64,000 bases of DNA from Paraburkholderia oxyphila NBRC 105797 (GCF_000685075.1 NZ_BAYD01000005.1:167648-231647), one strand, 5' to 3'; shown: positions 8,745 through 18,026, counted from the first letter of the stretch. Notes: generated by a model not told the origin, from the letters alone. Made by a program: numbers and translations.

Positions 8745-10808
8745 ATGAAGAAATCCGACCTGCCAACCAACGTGCAACAGGCGGCGCTGCTCGACGCCGC
8801 CATCGTCCGGGGGCGCGATGCGCTCGCGCGCCGGCAACAGCCCGACGGGAGCTGGTGCTTCGAGCTCGAATCGGACGCGACGATCACCGCCGAATACATT
8901 CTCATGATGCATTTCATGGGCAAGATCGACACGGTGCGTCAGGAGAAAATGGCGCGCTATCTGCGTGCGATCCAGCGCCTCGAAACGCATGGCGCGTGGG
9001 ATCTCTACGTGGACGGCGCACCCGACGTCTCGGCGAGCGTGAAGGCTTATTTCGCGCTCAAGGCGGCGGGCGACGCGCAAAGCGCGCCGCATATGGTGCG
9101 CGCGCGCGAAGCCATCCTGAAGCTCGGCGGGGCGGCGAAGTCCAATGTCTTCACGCGCATCCTGCTGGCCACCTTCGGCCAGGTGCCGTGGCGCGCGACC
9201 CCCTTCATGCCCGTCGAATTCGTGCTGTTCCCCAAGTGGGTGCCGATCTCGATGTACAAGGTCGCCTACTGGGCGCGCACGACCATGGTGCCGCTGCTCG
9301 CGCTCTGTTCGCTGAAGGCGCAGGCGCGCAATCCGCACCACGTGTCGATCGCCGAATTGTTCGTCACGCCAGCGGAGGAGGAGCGCGAGTATTTCCCGCG
9401 CGGCAAGGGCGTGCGCAAGCTTTTTCTTGCGCTGGACCGCACGGTTCGCCATCTCGAGCCGCTGATTCCGCAAGCCTTGCGCGCGCGTGCGATGAAGTAC
9501 GCGGAAGCCTGGTGCGCGGAGCGCATGAACGGCGAGGACGGCATGGGCGGCATCTTCCCGCCCATCGTCTACAGCTACCAGATGATGGAAGTGCTCGGCT
9601 ATCACGAGAACCATCCGCTGCGGCGCGATTGCGAGAATGCGCTGGAGAAGCTCCTCGTCGAGCGCCCCGACGGCAGCATGTACTGCCAGCCGTGCCTGTC
9701 GCCGGTATGGGACACCGCGTGGAGCACGATGGCGCTCGAACAGGCCGTTGCGGTGCCCGATCAGTCGGGCGTCGATACGTCGGGCGTCGCTACGCCGGGC
9801 GTCGCGTCGACGCCCAACGCGGAATTGCAGCAGAAGATCGCGCGCGCCTACGACTGGCTCGCGACGCGCCAGGTGGACGACCTCAAGGGCGACTGGATCG
9901 AGAACGTGAGCCCCGATGTGCCGCCGGGCGGCTGGGCGTTCCAGTATGCGAACCCCTATTACCCCGATATCGACGACAGCGCGGTCGTGGCCGCGATGCT
10001 GCATCGCCGGGGCCGCTCGATCAAGCGCGCCACGGGCGCGGACCCGTATGCCGCGCGCGTGACGCTTGCGCTCGACTGGATGCGCGGGCTGCAGTCGCGC
10101 AACGGCGGCTTCGCGGCGTTCGATGCCGATTGCGATCGCCTCTATCTGAATGCGATTCCGTTCGCGGACCACGGCGCGCTGCTCGATCCGCCCACCGAGG
10201 ACGTGTCGGGCCGTGTGCTGCTGTGCTTCGGCGTGACGGGCCGCGAGGAAGACAAGGCCGCGCTTGCGCGCACGATCGACTACATCAAGGCCACACAGCA
10301 GGCCGATGGAAGCTGGTGGGGCCGCTGGGGCACGAACTACATCTACGGTACGTGGAGCGTGCTGGCGGGCCTCGCGCTGGCGGGCGAGGACCCGTCGCAG
10401 CCGTATATCGCGCGTGCGCTCGCCTGGCTCAGGTCGCGCCAGCACGCGGACGGCGGCTGGGGCGAGACCAACGACAGCTACATCGACCCGCGCCTCGCGG
10501 GCACGAACGGCGGCGAGAGCACGTCGAACTTCACGGCGTGGGCGCTGCTCGCGCAGATGGCGTTCGGCGACCATGAGTCGGAATCAGTGCGGCGCGGGAT
10601 TGCGTATCTGCTTTCGGTGCAGGACGGCGAGGGCTTCTGGTGGCATCGCTCGCATAATGCGCCGGGTTTTCCGCGTATCTACTATCTGAAGTATCACGGG
10701 TATACGGCGTATTTCCCGCTTTGGGCCTTGGCGCGTTATCGCAGGCTCGCTGCGGATGGGGCGCGGGTGAGCGCGGTGAAGGCGGACGAGGCGGTTATGC
10801 TGGCTTGA
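8745..10808 (+). CDS. shc: Squalene--hopene cyclase
   Basis: 687 residues. Cyclises squalene to hopene/hopanol, the core of hopanoids, at the inner membrane. The catalytic acid motif DxDD is D408-I-D-D411, and QW-type repeats recur (RQQPDGSWCFE, QQADGSWWGRWG, RQHADGGWGETND, QDGEGFWWHR). Length fits the family (630-690). A small Ser/Gly/Val-rich tandem insert at 341-355 is unusual. No other hpn gene is beside it, so hopanoid genes are dispersed, as in many Burkholderia. It shares a 64-bp divergent promoter region with the TetR gene and ends at a strong terminator. Confidence 0.96.
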   Translation: MKKSDLPTNVQQAALLDAAIVRGRDALARRQQPDGSWCFELESDATITAEYILMMHFMGKIDTVRQEKMARYLRAIQRLETHGAWDLYVDGAPDVSASVKAYFALKAAGDAQSAPHMVRAREAILKLGGAAKSNVFTRILLATFGQVPWRATPFMPVEFVLFPKWVPISMYKVAYWARTTMVPLLALCSLKAQARNPHHVSIAELFVTPAEEEREYFPRGKGVRKLFLALDRTVRHLEPLIPQALRARAMKYAEAWCAERMNGEDGMGGIFPPIVYSYQMMEVLGYHENHPLRRDCENALEKLLVERPDGSMYCQPCLSPVWDTAWSTMALEQAVAVPDQSGVDTSGVATPGVASTPNAELQQKIARAYDWLATRQVDDLKGDWIENVSPDVPPGGWAFQYANPYYPDIDDSAVVAAMLHRRGRSIKRATGADPYAARVTLALDWMRGLQSRNGGFAAFDADCDRLYLNAIPFADHGALLDPPTEDVSGRVLLCFGVTGREEDKAALARTIDYIKATQQADGSWWGRWGTNYIYGTWSVLAGLALAGEDPSQPYIARALAWLRSRQHADGGWGETNDSYIDPRLAGTNGGESTSNFTAWALLAQMAFGDHESESVRRGIAYLLSVQDGEGFWWHRSHNAPGFPRIYYLKYHGYTAYFPLWALARYRRLAADGARVSAVKADEAVMLA
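9765..9809 (+). repeat. Three tandem 15-bp coding repeats in shc
   Basis: Three direct 15-bp units (TCGGGCGTCGATACG and near copies) encode SGVDT, SGVAT and PGVAS between two conserved parts of the cyclase. It is likely a replication-slippage insert in a surface loop. Confidence 0.85.
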
Positions 10809-10824
10809 GCGTCATGCGCGTGCG

Positions 10825-10858
10825 AAAAACGCCACCTTTCGGGGTGGCGTTTTTTTTG
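10825..10858 (+). terminator. Intrinsic terminator after shc
   Basis: Stem AACGCCACC / GGTGGCGTT with a six-base loop followed by an eight-T run; A-run on the 5' side means it can also act for the opposite gene at 10886. Confidence 0.9.
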
Positions 10859-10885
10859 CGGTATCCGTGATAATCATCGGCAACA

Positions 10886-11146
10886 TCAAAACGAAGGACG
10901 GACGACGGATAGCGAGTAACGACCCAAGTCGATTTGTGCTGTCTGCCGGCTCCGCACGCCATTCCGATTGGCGTTGTTGATTGAAGCCTGCTGCTTGTCG
11001 CTGGAATCCAAAGATCGGTACGTCGTCTCTTCCTGAACGAGTTGCGACCTTACGTCTTCATTAACCGCCACCGGCGTCGATTGGGCAAACGAAGACACAG
11101 CCGGGACCAAAATAGATGCAGCAACGATGAGCTGAGCGAGTTTCAT
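10886..11146 (-). CDS. Small secreted DUF4148-like protein
   Basis: 86 residues from ATG 11146, chosen because GGAG lies 8 bases upstream and the protein then opens with a Sec signal peptide (MKLAQLIVAASILVP, cleavage after SSFA). The stretch VRSQLVQEETTYRSL recalls the RAQV-AEL-QLE pattern of DUF4148 proteins, but the rest (Asn/Arg/Gln-rich) is divergent. Periplasmic, function unknown. It lies just before another DUF4148 gene in the same direction. Confidence 0.6.
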   Translation of the reverse strand: MKLAQLIVAASILVPAVSSFAQSTPVAVNEDVRSQLVQEETTYRSLDSSDKQQASINNANRNGVRSRQTAQIDLGRYSLSVVRPSF

Positions 11147-11471
11147 AACCTTGTCTCCAGGGAGTGTTCCGCGCGCATGCTTTTGCGGATCGACTGGATA
11201 CAGTGTAGGACGGCAACGGCTCAGAATTGAGCGCAAGCAGAGCAACTCATTGTTGTCGGCGTATGCACGTTTGCTCAACATCGATTGGGTCGCAGGCTAC
11301 ATCTCCTGCATGTGCGAGTGGGGATTGGGGAAGCGTTGTCGACCAGGCTATCGCGCAGCTAACGGGACATCTCGCGGGGCCAGAGAGCACCGCTGACTAG
11401 TGCATCATCACCGCAGCGACGGGGCCGCTCACAACCGGATGGACCCCGTCTTTCACGTTTTGGCGGGGTGG

Positions 11472-11789
11472 TCAGTAATCGTATATCTGACTCTCGGGGG
11501 AAGAGGGGGATGCGGTCGCAGGCGAACCCGATGCCGATGACCCGCTCACTGCGCCGCCGTACCCGGTTGAGCCGTTGTGGGCCGCCACGCGCGCTTCTGC
11601 TGCCTGAACGTCTTGCGGGTAGTTGACGTCCTCGCCCCTCGAGGGGGTGTAGCCAGCCTGCTCGAGTTGCTGGAGTTCGGCGCGCACCTGGGCGCGTGTG
11701 ATAGGCGCCTGCGTGTCCGACTGGGCGAATGCCGCGAGCGATACGGCGAGGGCGGATGCGGCGGTGACTGCGAGGATTGCCGATTTCAC
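11472..11789 (-). CDS. DUF4148 domain-containing secreted protein
   Basis: 105 residues. Start is GTG 11789 with AAGGAGG five bases upstream. Signal peptide MKSAILAVTAASALAVSLAAFAQ-like, then the DUF4148 signature APITRAQVRAELQQLEQAGYTPS and a Ser/Gly/Ala-rich tail ending SQIYDY. DUF4148 proteins are small periplasmic proteins very abundant in Burkholderia, with no known activity. The region 11147-11471 between it and the preceding gene holds no other coding signal; a weak hairpin (11443-11469) could end this transcript. Confidence 0.85.
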   Translation of the reverse strand: MKSAILAVTAASALAVSLAAFAQSDTQAPITRAQVRAELQQLEQAGYTPSRGEDVNYPQDVQAAEARVAAHNGSTGYGGAVSGSSASGSPATASPSSPESQIYDY

Positions 11790-12051
11790 GATGACCTCCT
11801 TTTGCGCGTTGCACGCACGTGGTGCATTGAAATGACCAACGCGGCACGCCGGCATTGATGACTGTATTCGCCGACCCAATGCGCATGAATACGGCAAGCG
11901 TCCTAAAAGAGGCTCGGGGATTACCCTATTATCGGACTGGCGATTCGATCGGCAGAAGCCCACGGGTCGTGTCGCGCCAGCACCCATGATCTGCGCGGTG
12001 CAATCAGCGCGGCAACCGCTAGAATTGCGGTTTTAGCCAGGAATATGCCCC

Positions 12052-13497
12052 ATGTCTTTTGCCTCGCTTGGCCTGATCGATCCCTTGCTGCGTAATGTGC
12101 AGGAGCTCAATTACCAGACACCTACGCCGGTGCAGGCCAAGGCGATTCCTGCTGTGCTCGGCGGCAAGGACGTCATGGCTGGGGCGCAGACCGGCACGGG
12201 CAAAACGGCGGGCTTCGCGCTGCCGCTGTTGCAACGGCTGGTGCAACACGGGCCGGCGGTGTCCAGCAACCGCGCGCGCGTTCTGGTGCTGGTGCCCACG
12301 CGCGAACTGGCTGAACAGGTGCTGCAAAGCTTTGTCGCTTACGGCAAAGGCCTCGACTTGCGCTTCCTGGCTGCCTACGGCGGTGTGAGCATCAACCCGC
12401 AGATGATGAAGTTGCGCAAAGGCGTGGACGTGCTCGTCGCCACGCCGGGCCGATTGCTGGATCTCAATCGCCAGAACGCAGTGCAGTTCGATCAAGTCCA
12501 GACGCTGGTGCTGGACGAAGCGGACCGCATGCTGGATCTGGGCTTTGCGCGCGAACTCAACGCCGTTTTTGCCGCGTTGCCCGCTCAGCGCCAGACCTTG
12601 CTGTTCTCCGCCACGTTTACCGATGATATCCGCGCCATGGCGGCGAGCATTCTGCGCGGCCCGGTCAATATCAGCGTCAGCCCGCCCAATGCCACGGCCA
12701 GCAAGATCAAGCAGTGGGTGGTGACGGTGGATAAGCGGAACAAGCCCGAGCTCTTCATGCACCTTGTGGCTGAGAACAAGTGGGAGCACGCGCTGGTGTT
12801 CGTCAAAACCCGCAGCGGCGTGGATTACCTGGCGGCCATGCTGGATGACGCGGGCTATGCGGTCGACACCATCCACGGCGACAAACCGCAACCCGCGCGT
12901 CTGCGCGCGCTGGAGCGCTTCAAGACGGGCGAAGTCCAGATGCTGGTCGCCACCGATGTGGCTGCGCGCGGGCTCGATATCGACGACTTGCCGCTCGTGA
13001 TCAACGTCGATCTGCCGATCGTGGCGCAAGACTATGTGCATCGTATTGGCCGTACCGGCCGCGCGGGCGCCAGTGGCGTGGCGGTATCCCTCGTGTGTGC
13101 CGATGAAGCGCCGCAACTGGCCGCGATTGAAGCGCTGATCCGGCAAACGCTGCCCCGTGAAGAGGAGCCGGGTTTCGAAGCCGAACACCGCGTGCCGGAA
13201 ACCAGCGCAACGGGCCAGATCATCAAGAAGCCGAAAAAGCCCAAGAAGCCCAAAGTGCCGCAAGCCGCACCGGGCGCCGTGCAGGTGCCCAGCAAAAAGC
13301 CACACCCGCAAAGTGGCGAAAACAAAGGCAAGCCTACGGCGCAGCACGCTGTGGCCACGGGTAAAGACACAAGCTTGATCAGCGGCAGCCCATTCAGCGT
13401 GCAAAAGCCACGCAGCAAACCCGCCAGCAAGCCAGTTGCGGGTTCACGCAAGCCGGCTGGCAGACCCGCAGGTGGCCGCGGCAAACGCCAACCCTGA
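12052..13497 (+). CDS. rhlE: DEAD-box ATP-dependent RNA helicase RhlE
   Basis: 481 residues. All DEAD-box motifs are in order: Q motif (YQTPTPVQ), Walker A AQTGTGKT (45-52), PTRELAEQ, TPGRLLDL, DEAD, SAT, VATDVAARGLDID and HRIGRTGR. After about residue 375 the tail is Lys/Pro-rich and disordered (KKPKKPKKPK), as in RhlE proteins, and likely helps RNA binding. RhlE remodels RNA in ribosome assembly and RNA decay. Single gene with its own promoter. Confidence 0.93.
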   Translation: MSFASLGLIDPLLRNVQELNYQTPTPVQAKAIPAVLGGKDVMAGAQTGTGKTAGFALPLLQRLVQHGPAVSSNRARVLVLVPTRELAEQVLQSFVAYGKGLDLRFLAAYGGVSINPQMMKLRKGVDVLVATPGRLLDLNRQNAVQFDQVQTLVLDEADRMLDLGFARELNAVFAALPAQRQTLLFSATFTDDIRAMAASILRGPVNISVSPPNATASKIKQWVVTVDKRNKPELFMHLVAENKWEHALVFVKTRSGVDYLAAMLDDAGYAVDTIHGDKPQPARLRALERFKTGEVQMLVATDVAARGLDIDDLPLVINVDLPIVAQDYVHRIGRTGRAGASGVAVSLVCADEAPQLAAIEALIRQTLPREEEPGFEAEHRVPETSATGQIIKKPKKPKKPKVPQAAPGAVQVPSKKPHPQSGENKGKPTAQHAVATGKDTSLISGSPFSVQKPRSKPASKPVAGSRKPAGRPAGGRGKRQP

Positions 13498-13580
13498 TCC
13501 GTGGATTTGAGCGTCGCTCACCCGACAAACTGCGAATGGCAGTTACACTGGACGCCCCCCTTCATGTGCGTGGAGTCCCC

Positions 13581-14039
13581 ATGAGCAAGCCTACTCTTGT
13601 ATCGACCGCCGCCACGTTGCTGTGCGTGGGCGCCCTGGCGGCCTTGAGCGCCACCCCGGCTCAGGCAGGCGGCGCGCCGGTGAAATGCCGCCTGACCTTC
13701 AGCATGTCGGGATGGTCGGCGATTTATCAGCATGCCGAAGGGCGCGGCAACGTCACTTGCAGCAACGGGCAAAAAGCCGCCGTCAAGATCAGCGTGCACG
13801 GCGGCGGCCTGACAGCCGGCAAATTCCGCGTCAGCGGCCACGGCGATATCACCCATGTCTACAGCATCAAGGAGGTGTACGGCAGCTATGCGCAGGCCGG
13901 CGCTTCGGCCGGGGCGGGGAACGGCGGTACTGCCCAGGTGCTGACCAAGGGAACGACGTCGATGACGTTGAGCGGCACCGGCGAAGGCGTGGACCTTGGC
14001 CTGGCGGTCGATGATTTCAAGATCGAACCGCTGCACTGA
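13581..14039 (+). CDS. Secreted hypothetical protein, weakly DUF992-like
   Basis: 152 residues from ATG 13581 (GGAG 6 bases upstream). A signal peptide (TLLCVGALAALSATPAQA) precedes a mature domain with a Cys pair (KCRLTFSM and GNVTCSNG) and a Gly/Ala-rich half (YAQAGASAGAGNGGTAQVL). The order YGSYAQAGASAGAGNGG then LGLAVDDFKI weakly recalls DUF992 periplasmic proteins, but I would not assign the family. It is likely a disulfide-bonded beta-sandwich periplasmic protein. Confidence 0.75.
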   Translation: MSKPTLVSTAATLLCVGALAALSATPAQAGGAPVKCRLTFSMSGWSAIYQHAEGRGNVTCSNGQKAAVKISVHGGGLTAGKFRVSGHGDITHVYSIKEVYGSYAQAGASAGAGNGGTAQVLTKGTTSMTLSGTGEGVDLGLAVDDFKIEPLH

Positions 14040-14098
14040 GGCACCCGGGACGCGCCGATCCACTCCCTGCGCCACCCCGCGCGCGTTTGAATAAAGCC

Positions 14099-14138
14099 GT
14101 GCGCCCGCCCTGCTGCAGCAGCAACAGGGCGGGCGCAC
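14099..14138. terminator. Bidirectional hairpin between convergent genes
   Basis: Perfect 14-bp stem GTGCGCCCGCCCTG / CAGGGCGGGCGCAC with a 12-base loop, between the secreted protein gene (+) and the phosphoesterase gene (-). No T-run. Confidence 0.75.
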
Positions 14139-14174
14139 GTCAGTCATGCCGCAAGGGTCTGTCGCGCGCGGGCG

Positions 14175-15845
14175 TCAGCTCTTCGGGGCCTTGTCGAGCA
14201 CCAGGCCCGTCTGCGGGTCGAGGAACAGCTTGTGTTCATAGCGGCCTTCGCCGCGGCGGTTGAAATCGAACATGCCCATGATGCTGCCCGCCGTCGCGTC
14301 GAACGAACCGCCACCCAGACGCTTCCCATCAAGCCAGTTGTCTTCGATGAAGCGCACCACCGATGCCTGGTCGATCAGCGTGTGGTCGACGTAGTTCTCC
14401 TTCGCCCACGGCGAGATCACGACAAACGGAATGCGCGTGCCCGGACCGCAGCGGCCATTCACAGGCTTGCCGTTCAGGCCATTGGGCGCCGAGCCGGTGC
14501 CGCAGGTTCCGGGACCATTGAGCTGGTCGGCAACCGGGTCGAACGAAGCACTGGTCGGCTGCGCGTAAGCGTGGTCGTACCAGCCGTCGGAGTCATCCCA
14601 TGCCACGACAACGGCGGTGTCGTTCCAGTCCTTCTGCTCCTGCAGGAAGTTCACGACCTTCGTGACGAAAGCCTGCTCGTCGAGCGGGTCCGAATAGCCC
14701 GCGTGACCATCCTGGTAGGCCGGGGCCTTCAGGAAGCTCACCGCCGGGAAATTGCCTGCGCTCACTGCGTCGAAGAAGTCGTCGGTATCGTATTCGTGAT
14801 TGGCCGGGTCGGGGGTGTGGCTATGCCGCTCCATCGTGTGCCCGATCGCCTCGATCGAGCTCGGGCGCAAATGGTTCGGATTCGACGTCGACGCGTAGTA
14901 CTGAAACCAGTTGTGGTGCGGAATATAGTCGGCCGTGGCTGCACCGACGACCGGCGACACCGTGCTGCGCAGGCACCCGGTCGTGCCATTGCTGTTCTTC
15001 GTGGCGAGATTGAAGCCGCCCATGAAGCCGCCCCACGTAATGTTGCGCGCGTTCAGCAGGTCGCCGATATTCTTGCCGCTCATCATTGAGGTGTTGGTCT
15101 TGCTCGAGCAGAGGTCGCTGCCCGGGTCGACGTCGTTGATCAACGTGAACCCGCCCTGACCGTCGTTCACGTAGTACGAGGCGGGCGTCGAAGGCGGCGG
15201 CGACGGCAGCACAACCGTCATGCCGTTGGTTTGCCCGGAGACCACTTCGAGCGCACCCGGCGTCGACGGCCCGTAGGTCGCGGTATAGGCGTTATCGCTC
15301 ATCGCGAAGCGCTGTGCATAGTTCCACAGCGCGGTGACCGTGTTGCCGTCGTAATAGCCCATCACCTGGCCCGTCGTGCCGAAGGCGCCGGCCCCGCCGC
15401 TCGTGCCCTTACCCGTGTACTTCGGGAAAAGGTCGGCCTTGCCGTCGTCGTACGCCTCCTGCTCGGGCGTGTACGCGTGGTTCTGGTCGGCCGTGGCGGC
15501 CTGCGTGCGGTCCAGACGGAAGGGATTGGACGCGCCCGCGCCGTTGGCCGGATTCAAGTTCGGGTTGCTGGTGAGCAGCGTGCCCGAAAGGCCGTTCACC
15601 TCGGGCGTGCCCGGCTGCGCGTTGAATGCCGGCTCGCCTGACGGGTTGGTCGCGTGCGGATAGGTGGCGAAGTAATGATCGAACGAGACGTTCTCGCCGT
15701 AGATCACGACCAGATGCTTGATCGGCGTGGCCGTGTGAACTTCGTCGGGATGATTCTTGTCCTGGTCGTCGCCAGCACTCCATGCAACTGTCGATGCGAA
15801 TGCTGCGGCGGTGAGCGATCCAAGTGCTACGTGACGCCATTGCAT
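14175..15845 (-). CDS. Secreted phosphoesterase (acid phosphatase/phospholipase C superfamily)
   Basis: 556 residues. A signal peptide (ALGSLTAAAFASTVAWSAG) is followed by a PF04185-type phosphoesterase domain: HLVVIYGENVSFDHYF (metal-binding ENxSFDHYF), NAYTATYGPSTPG, VVVAWDDSDGWYDH and GTRIPFVVISPWAKENYVDH, the metal-ligand blocks of phospholipase C/AcpA enzymes. It hydrolyses phosphate esters in the periplasm or outside; length fits AcpA-like acid phosphatases. The typical C-terminal DUF756 domains of haemolytic phospholipase C are absent, favouring acid phosphatase. Monocistronic. Confidence 0.88.
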   Translation of the reverse strand: MQWRHVALGSLTAAAFASTVAWSAGDDQDKNHPDEVHTATPIKHLVVIYGENVSFDHYFATYPHATNPSGEPAFNAQPGTPEVNGLSGTLLTSNPNLNPANGAGASNPFRLDRTQAATADQNHAYTPEQEAYDDGKADLFPKYTGKGTSGGAGAFGTTGQVMGYYDGNTVTALWNYAQRFAMSDNAYTATYGPSTPGALEVVSGQTNGMTVVLPSPPPSTPASYYVNDGQGGFTLINDVDPGSDLCSSKTNTSMMSGKNIGDLLNARNITWGGFMGGFNLATKNSNGTTGCLRSTVSPVVGAATADYIPHHNWFQYYASTSNPNHLRPSSIEAIGHTMERHSHTPDPANHEYDTDDFFDAVSAGNFPAVSFLKAPAYQDGHAGYSDPLDEQAFVTKVVNFLQEQKDWNDTAVVVAWDDSDGWYDHAYAQPTSASFDPVADQLNGPGTCGTGSAPNGLNGKPVNGRCGPGTRIPFVVISPWAKENYVDHTLIDQASVVRFIEDNWLDGKRLGGGSFDATAGSIMGMFDFNRRGEGRYEHKLFLDPQTGLVLDKAPKS

Positions 15846-16202
15846 ATCAGGCTCCTGGTTAAATTCGTTTTGCCGGATTAACCGCGGAGCCGAGGCGTCG
15901 CGATGATCAGATTCGCATCATGTGCTTGTGCCAACTGGAGGGGGCCACGCGGCAGTGGGATTAGAGCATCGACGCATGAATGCTGAGCGTCAGATTCCTT
16001 ACGGAATATTTTCATCCGAATGGATCGGTCATCAGATGCCGCGCAATCTTCCTGGCGGTCGAGTGCGCAGCACGCCACGCGCAACGCATGGGCCCTGAAA
16101 GGTGGAGGCGGTAGTATGCGGCGACTGCTGATGCGCGTCCCGCCTGGCTTCGCCTGTACGCGGTCGGCAGAAACAGCATCACAACAGTATTCAGGAGACG
16201 AA
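15846..16202. other. Intergenic region without recognised gene
   Basis: 357 bp upstream of the phosphoesterase (-) and of the small ORF at 16203 (+). It must hold the phosphoesterase promoter; I see no convincing gene, repeat or hairpin. Confidence 0.6.
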
Positions 16203-16283
16203 ATGGAAACGTACGTGTTGATTGGCGGTGTGTTTGGGCTGGGTTTGCTGATTGCCGTCTTCGGGCTCTGGAAGCTCAGGTGA
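16203..16283 (+). CDS. Putative 26-residue single-helix membrane peptide
   Basis: Sequence METYVLIGGVFGLGLLIAVFGLWKLR without its last parts shows one hydrophobic helix (about 5-22) with a positively charged end (KLR). AGGAGA lies four to nine bases before the ATG, a better ribosome site than most in the window. Small hydrophobic peptides of this kind often modulate larger membrane proteins. No family is recognised and no partner gene is obvious: a cupin remnant follows and the phosphoesterase gene is divergent. Confidence 0.45.
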   Translation: METYVLIGGVFGLGLLIAVFGLWKLR

Positions 16284-16333
16284 GTGTCGCCGCAGCGTCA
16301 CGGGATGTTGCAACCCGAGCATCCGCGACCAGC

Positions 16334-16537
16334 ATGCACACCCCCAAAGGATCGGTCCATCAGTTCAGCAATCCTCACGAGGAGGTGGCCCGTGCGCTTG
16401 TCGTGCTGACACCCGGCATCGGGGCGCAGTATTTCCCCGACGTCGCGGCAATCACCAATGCCGGCGACGGCGCCGATCGCGCCAGGCTTGGCGCGGTCAT
16501 GTTCAGGTATGGTCTGTTGCCCGCGCAACCTCAGTGA
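16334..16537 (+). pseudogene. 5'-truncated cupin-domain remnant
   Basis: The frame ending at TGA 16537 encodes HTPKGSVHQFSNPHEE, then ALVVLTPGIGAQYFPDV and a final VMFRYGLLPAQ, the C-terminal half of single-cupin proteins (pattern FxNPxxEPxRVLVVLTPG...YF.D...VM.RYGL.P). The N-terminal half with the metal-binding histidines is missing and no Shine-Dalgarno fits a start here. It is judged the remnant of a deleted gene. Confidence 0.65.
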
Positions 16538-16603
16538 TCGCGCAGGTTGCTCCGCTAGCGACGGAATTGCCCCGCGTCGGCAACGATGACGAGTACGCTG
16601 CAC

Positions 16604-16626
16604 GGCCCGCCGGAAAGCGGCGGGCC
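16604..16626 (-). terminator. Terminator-like hairpin after the substrate-binding protein gene
   Basis: Nine-bp perfect stem GGCCCGCCG / CGGCGGGCC, five-base loop, just past the stop of the minus-strand binding-protein gene. No long T-run. Confidence 0.65.
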
Positions 16627-16637
16627 TGCATGAGCGA

Positions 16638-17786
16638 TCAGAGTCCGCTTACCGTCTTCACCGTCACCCACTGGCCGTTCTTCACCTGATAGACGGTGGA
16701 CGAGCCGTTCTTCAGCGAGCCATTCGTGTTGAACGAGATATGGCCGGTGATGCCGTCAAAGGCGATGCCTTGCAGCTTCGCGCGGTAGTCGTCGGGCTTC
16801 GTCGAATTGGCGGCCTGCATTGCCTTGATGGCGGCCCATGCCGCGTCATAGCCGAATGGCGCGTACGAGAGCACGTCGTCGCCGAACTTCTGCTTGAAGC
16901 GCTCGGCGAACTTCGAGCCTACCGGCGTGCTGTCGAGCGGACGGCCGTACTCCCATGCCATCGCGCCTTCGGACACGTCGCCCGCGAGCTTGATGAAGTC
17001 GACGTCCTTCACGCCGCCGCCGCCCACGTACTGCGCCTTGATGCCGAGCTGGCTCATCTGCTTCATGATGCCGGCCGCCTGCGGGTTGAGGGCGCCCACG
17101 AAAATCAGATCGGGGTTCTTGCTCTTGATGGTCGTGAGCTGGGTCTTGAAGTCCGTCGCCTGGTTCGTCGTGTACTCGCGATCGACGATGTCGCCTCCAT
17201 GCGCCTTGACCGCTTTCACGAACTCGTCGGCTTCGCCCTGGCCGAATGCCGTGCGGTCGTCGATGACGGCGATGCGCTTGGCCTTCGTGGTCGTGACCGC
17301 GTAGGCGCCCGCGGTGCCCGCGTTTTGCGCGTCGCTCGAGATCACCATGAAGATGTTCTTGAAGCCGCGGCCGCTGATGACCGGGTTCGTGGCGGCCGGA
17401 TCGATGTCGGGCAGGCTCGCCTTTTCGTAGAGCTCGGAAGCGGGGATCGTCGTGCCCGAGTTGAAGTGGCCGACGACGATCGATACGCCTTCATCCACGA
17501 GCTTTTGCGCGACTTGCACGCCGACGCGCGGGTCGGCCTGATCGTCTTCGGCCACGAGTTCGAACGAGACGGGCTGGCCGTTGATCTTGACGCCTTGCGC
17601 CTTGGCGTCGTCGAGGGCCATTTTGACGCCGTTCTCCAGATCCTTGCCGTAATTGGCGTTGGGGCCGGTGAGCGGCGCGGCAAAACCGACTTTTACAACG
17701 GTATCCGCGTGGGAGGCGAGCGGTGCAACAGCGAGAAGTGCTCCAACTGCAACTGCGACAGGGGTGAGAGTCTTCGCAAAGCGCAT
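16638..17786 (-). CDS. Branched-chain amino-acid ABC transporter substrate-binding protein
   Basis: 382 residues from ATG 17786 (AAAGGAAA upstream); this start gives a signal peptide (MRFAKTLTPVAVAVGALLAV, cleavage after SHA). The mature protein starts TVVKVGFAAPLTGPNANYGKD, the LivJ/LivK signature, and fits Peripla_BP_6 in length and order (VGHFNSGTTIPASELYEKA, ARPVIDDRTAFGQGEADEFVK-like block). It binds Leu/Ile/Val or related amino acids in the periplasm. The permease and ATPase genes are not adjacent, so it works with a Liv system coded elsewhere. Confidence 0.92.
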   Translation of the reverse strand: MRFAKTLTPVAVAVGALLAVAPLASHADTVVKVGFAAPLTGPNANYGKDLENGVKMALDDAKAQGVKINGQPVSFELVAEDDQADPRVGVQVAQKLVDEGVSIVVGHFNSGTTIPASELYEKASLPDIDPAATNPVISGRGFKNIFMVISSDAQNAGTAGAYAVTTTKAKRIAVIDDRTAFGQGEADEFVKAVKAHGGDIVDREYTTNQATDFKTQLTTIKSKNPDLIFVGALNPQAAGIMKQMSQLGIKAQYVGGGGVKDVDFIKLAGDVSEGAMAWEYGRPLDSTPVGSKFAERFKQKFGDDVLSYAPFGYDAAWAAIKAMQAANSTKPDDYRAKLQGIAFDGITGHISFNTNGSLKNGSSTVYQVKNGQWVTVKTVSGL

Positions 17787-18026
17787 GTTGTTTCCTTTGT
17801 CGGCAAAGTAGGCGTGGTATCGATCGAACCGCTCCGAATGAGGAACGCCGCGGCAATCGCAGGAAGCGACTATATGAAGCCAATATCGATCCGTCTTGAC
17901 CGTTTGCGACGTTCCGTATGCGCATTTCGGCATAGTCGGCCGAATCGAAGCAATTAGGGCAAGTACGCCCGCCCGCGCGCGAGGTCAGGTTCGGCCTTGC
18001 TCGATCATGCGGTTGATAGCAAACGT

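Noticed and set aside
8310..10574. 754-codon open frame on the minus strand
   Set aside because: Lies across the TetR gene and antisense to shc; the protein has no domain.
12019..13404. 461-codon open frame on the minus strand
   Set aside because: Antisense to rhlE, whose DEAD-box motifs are intact.
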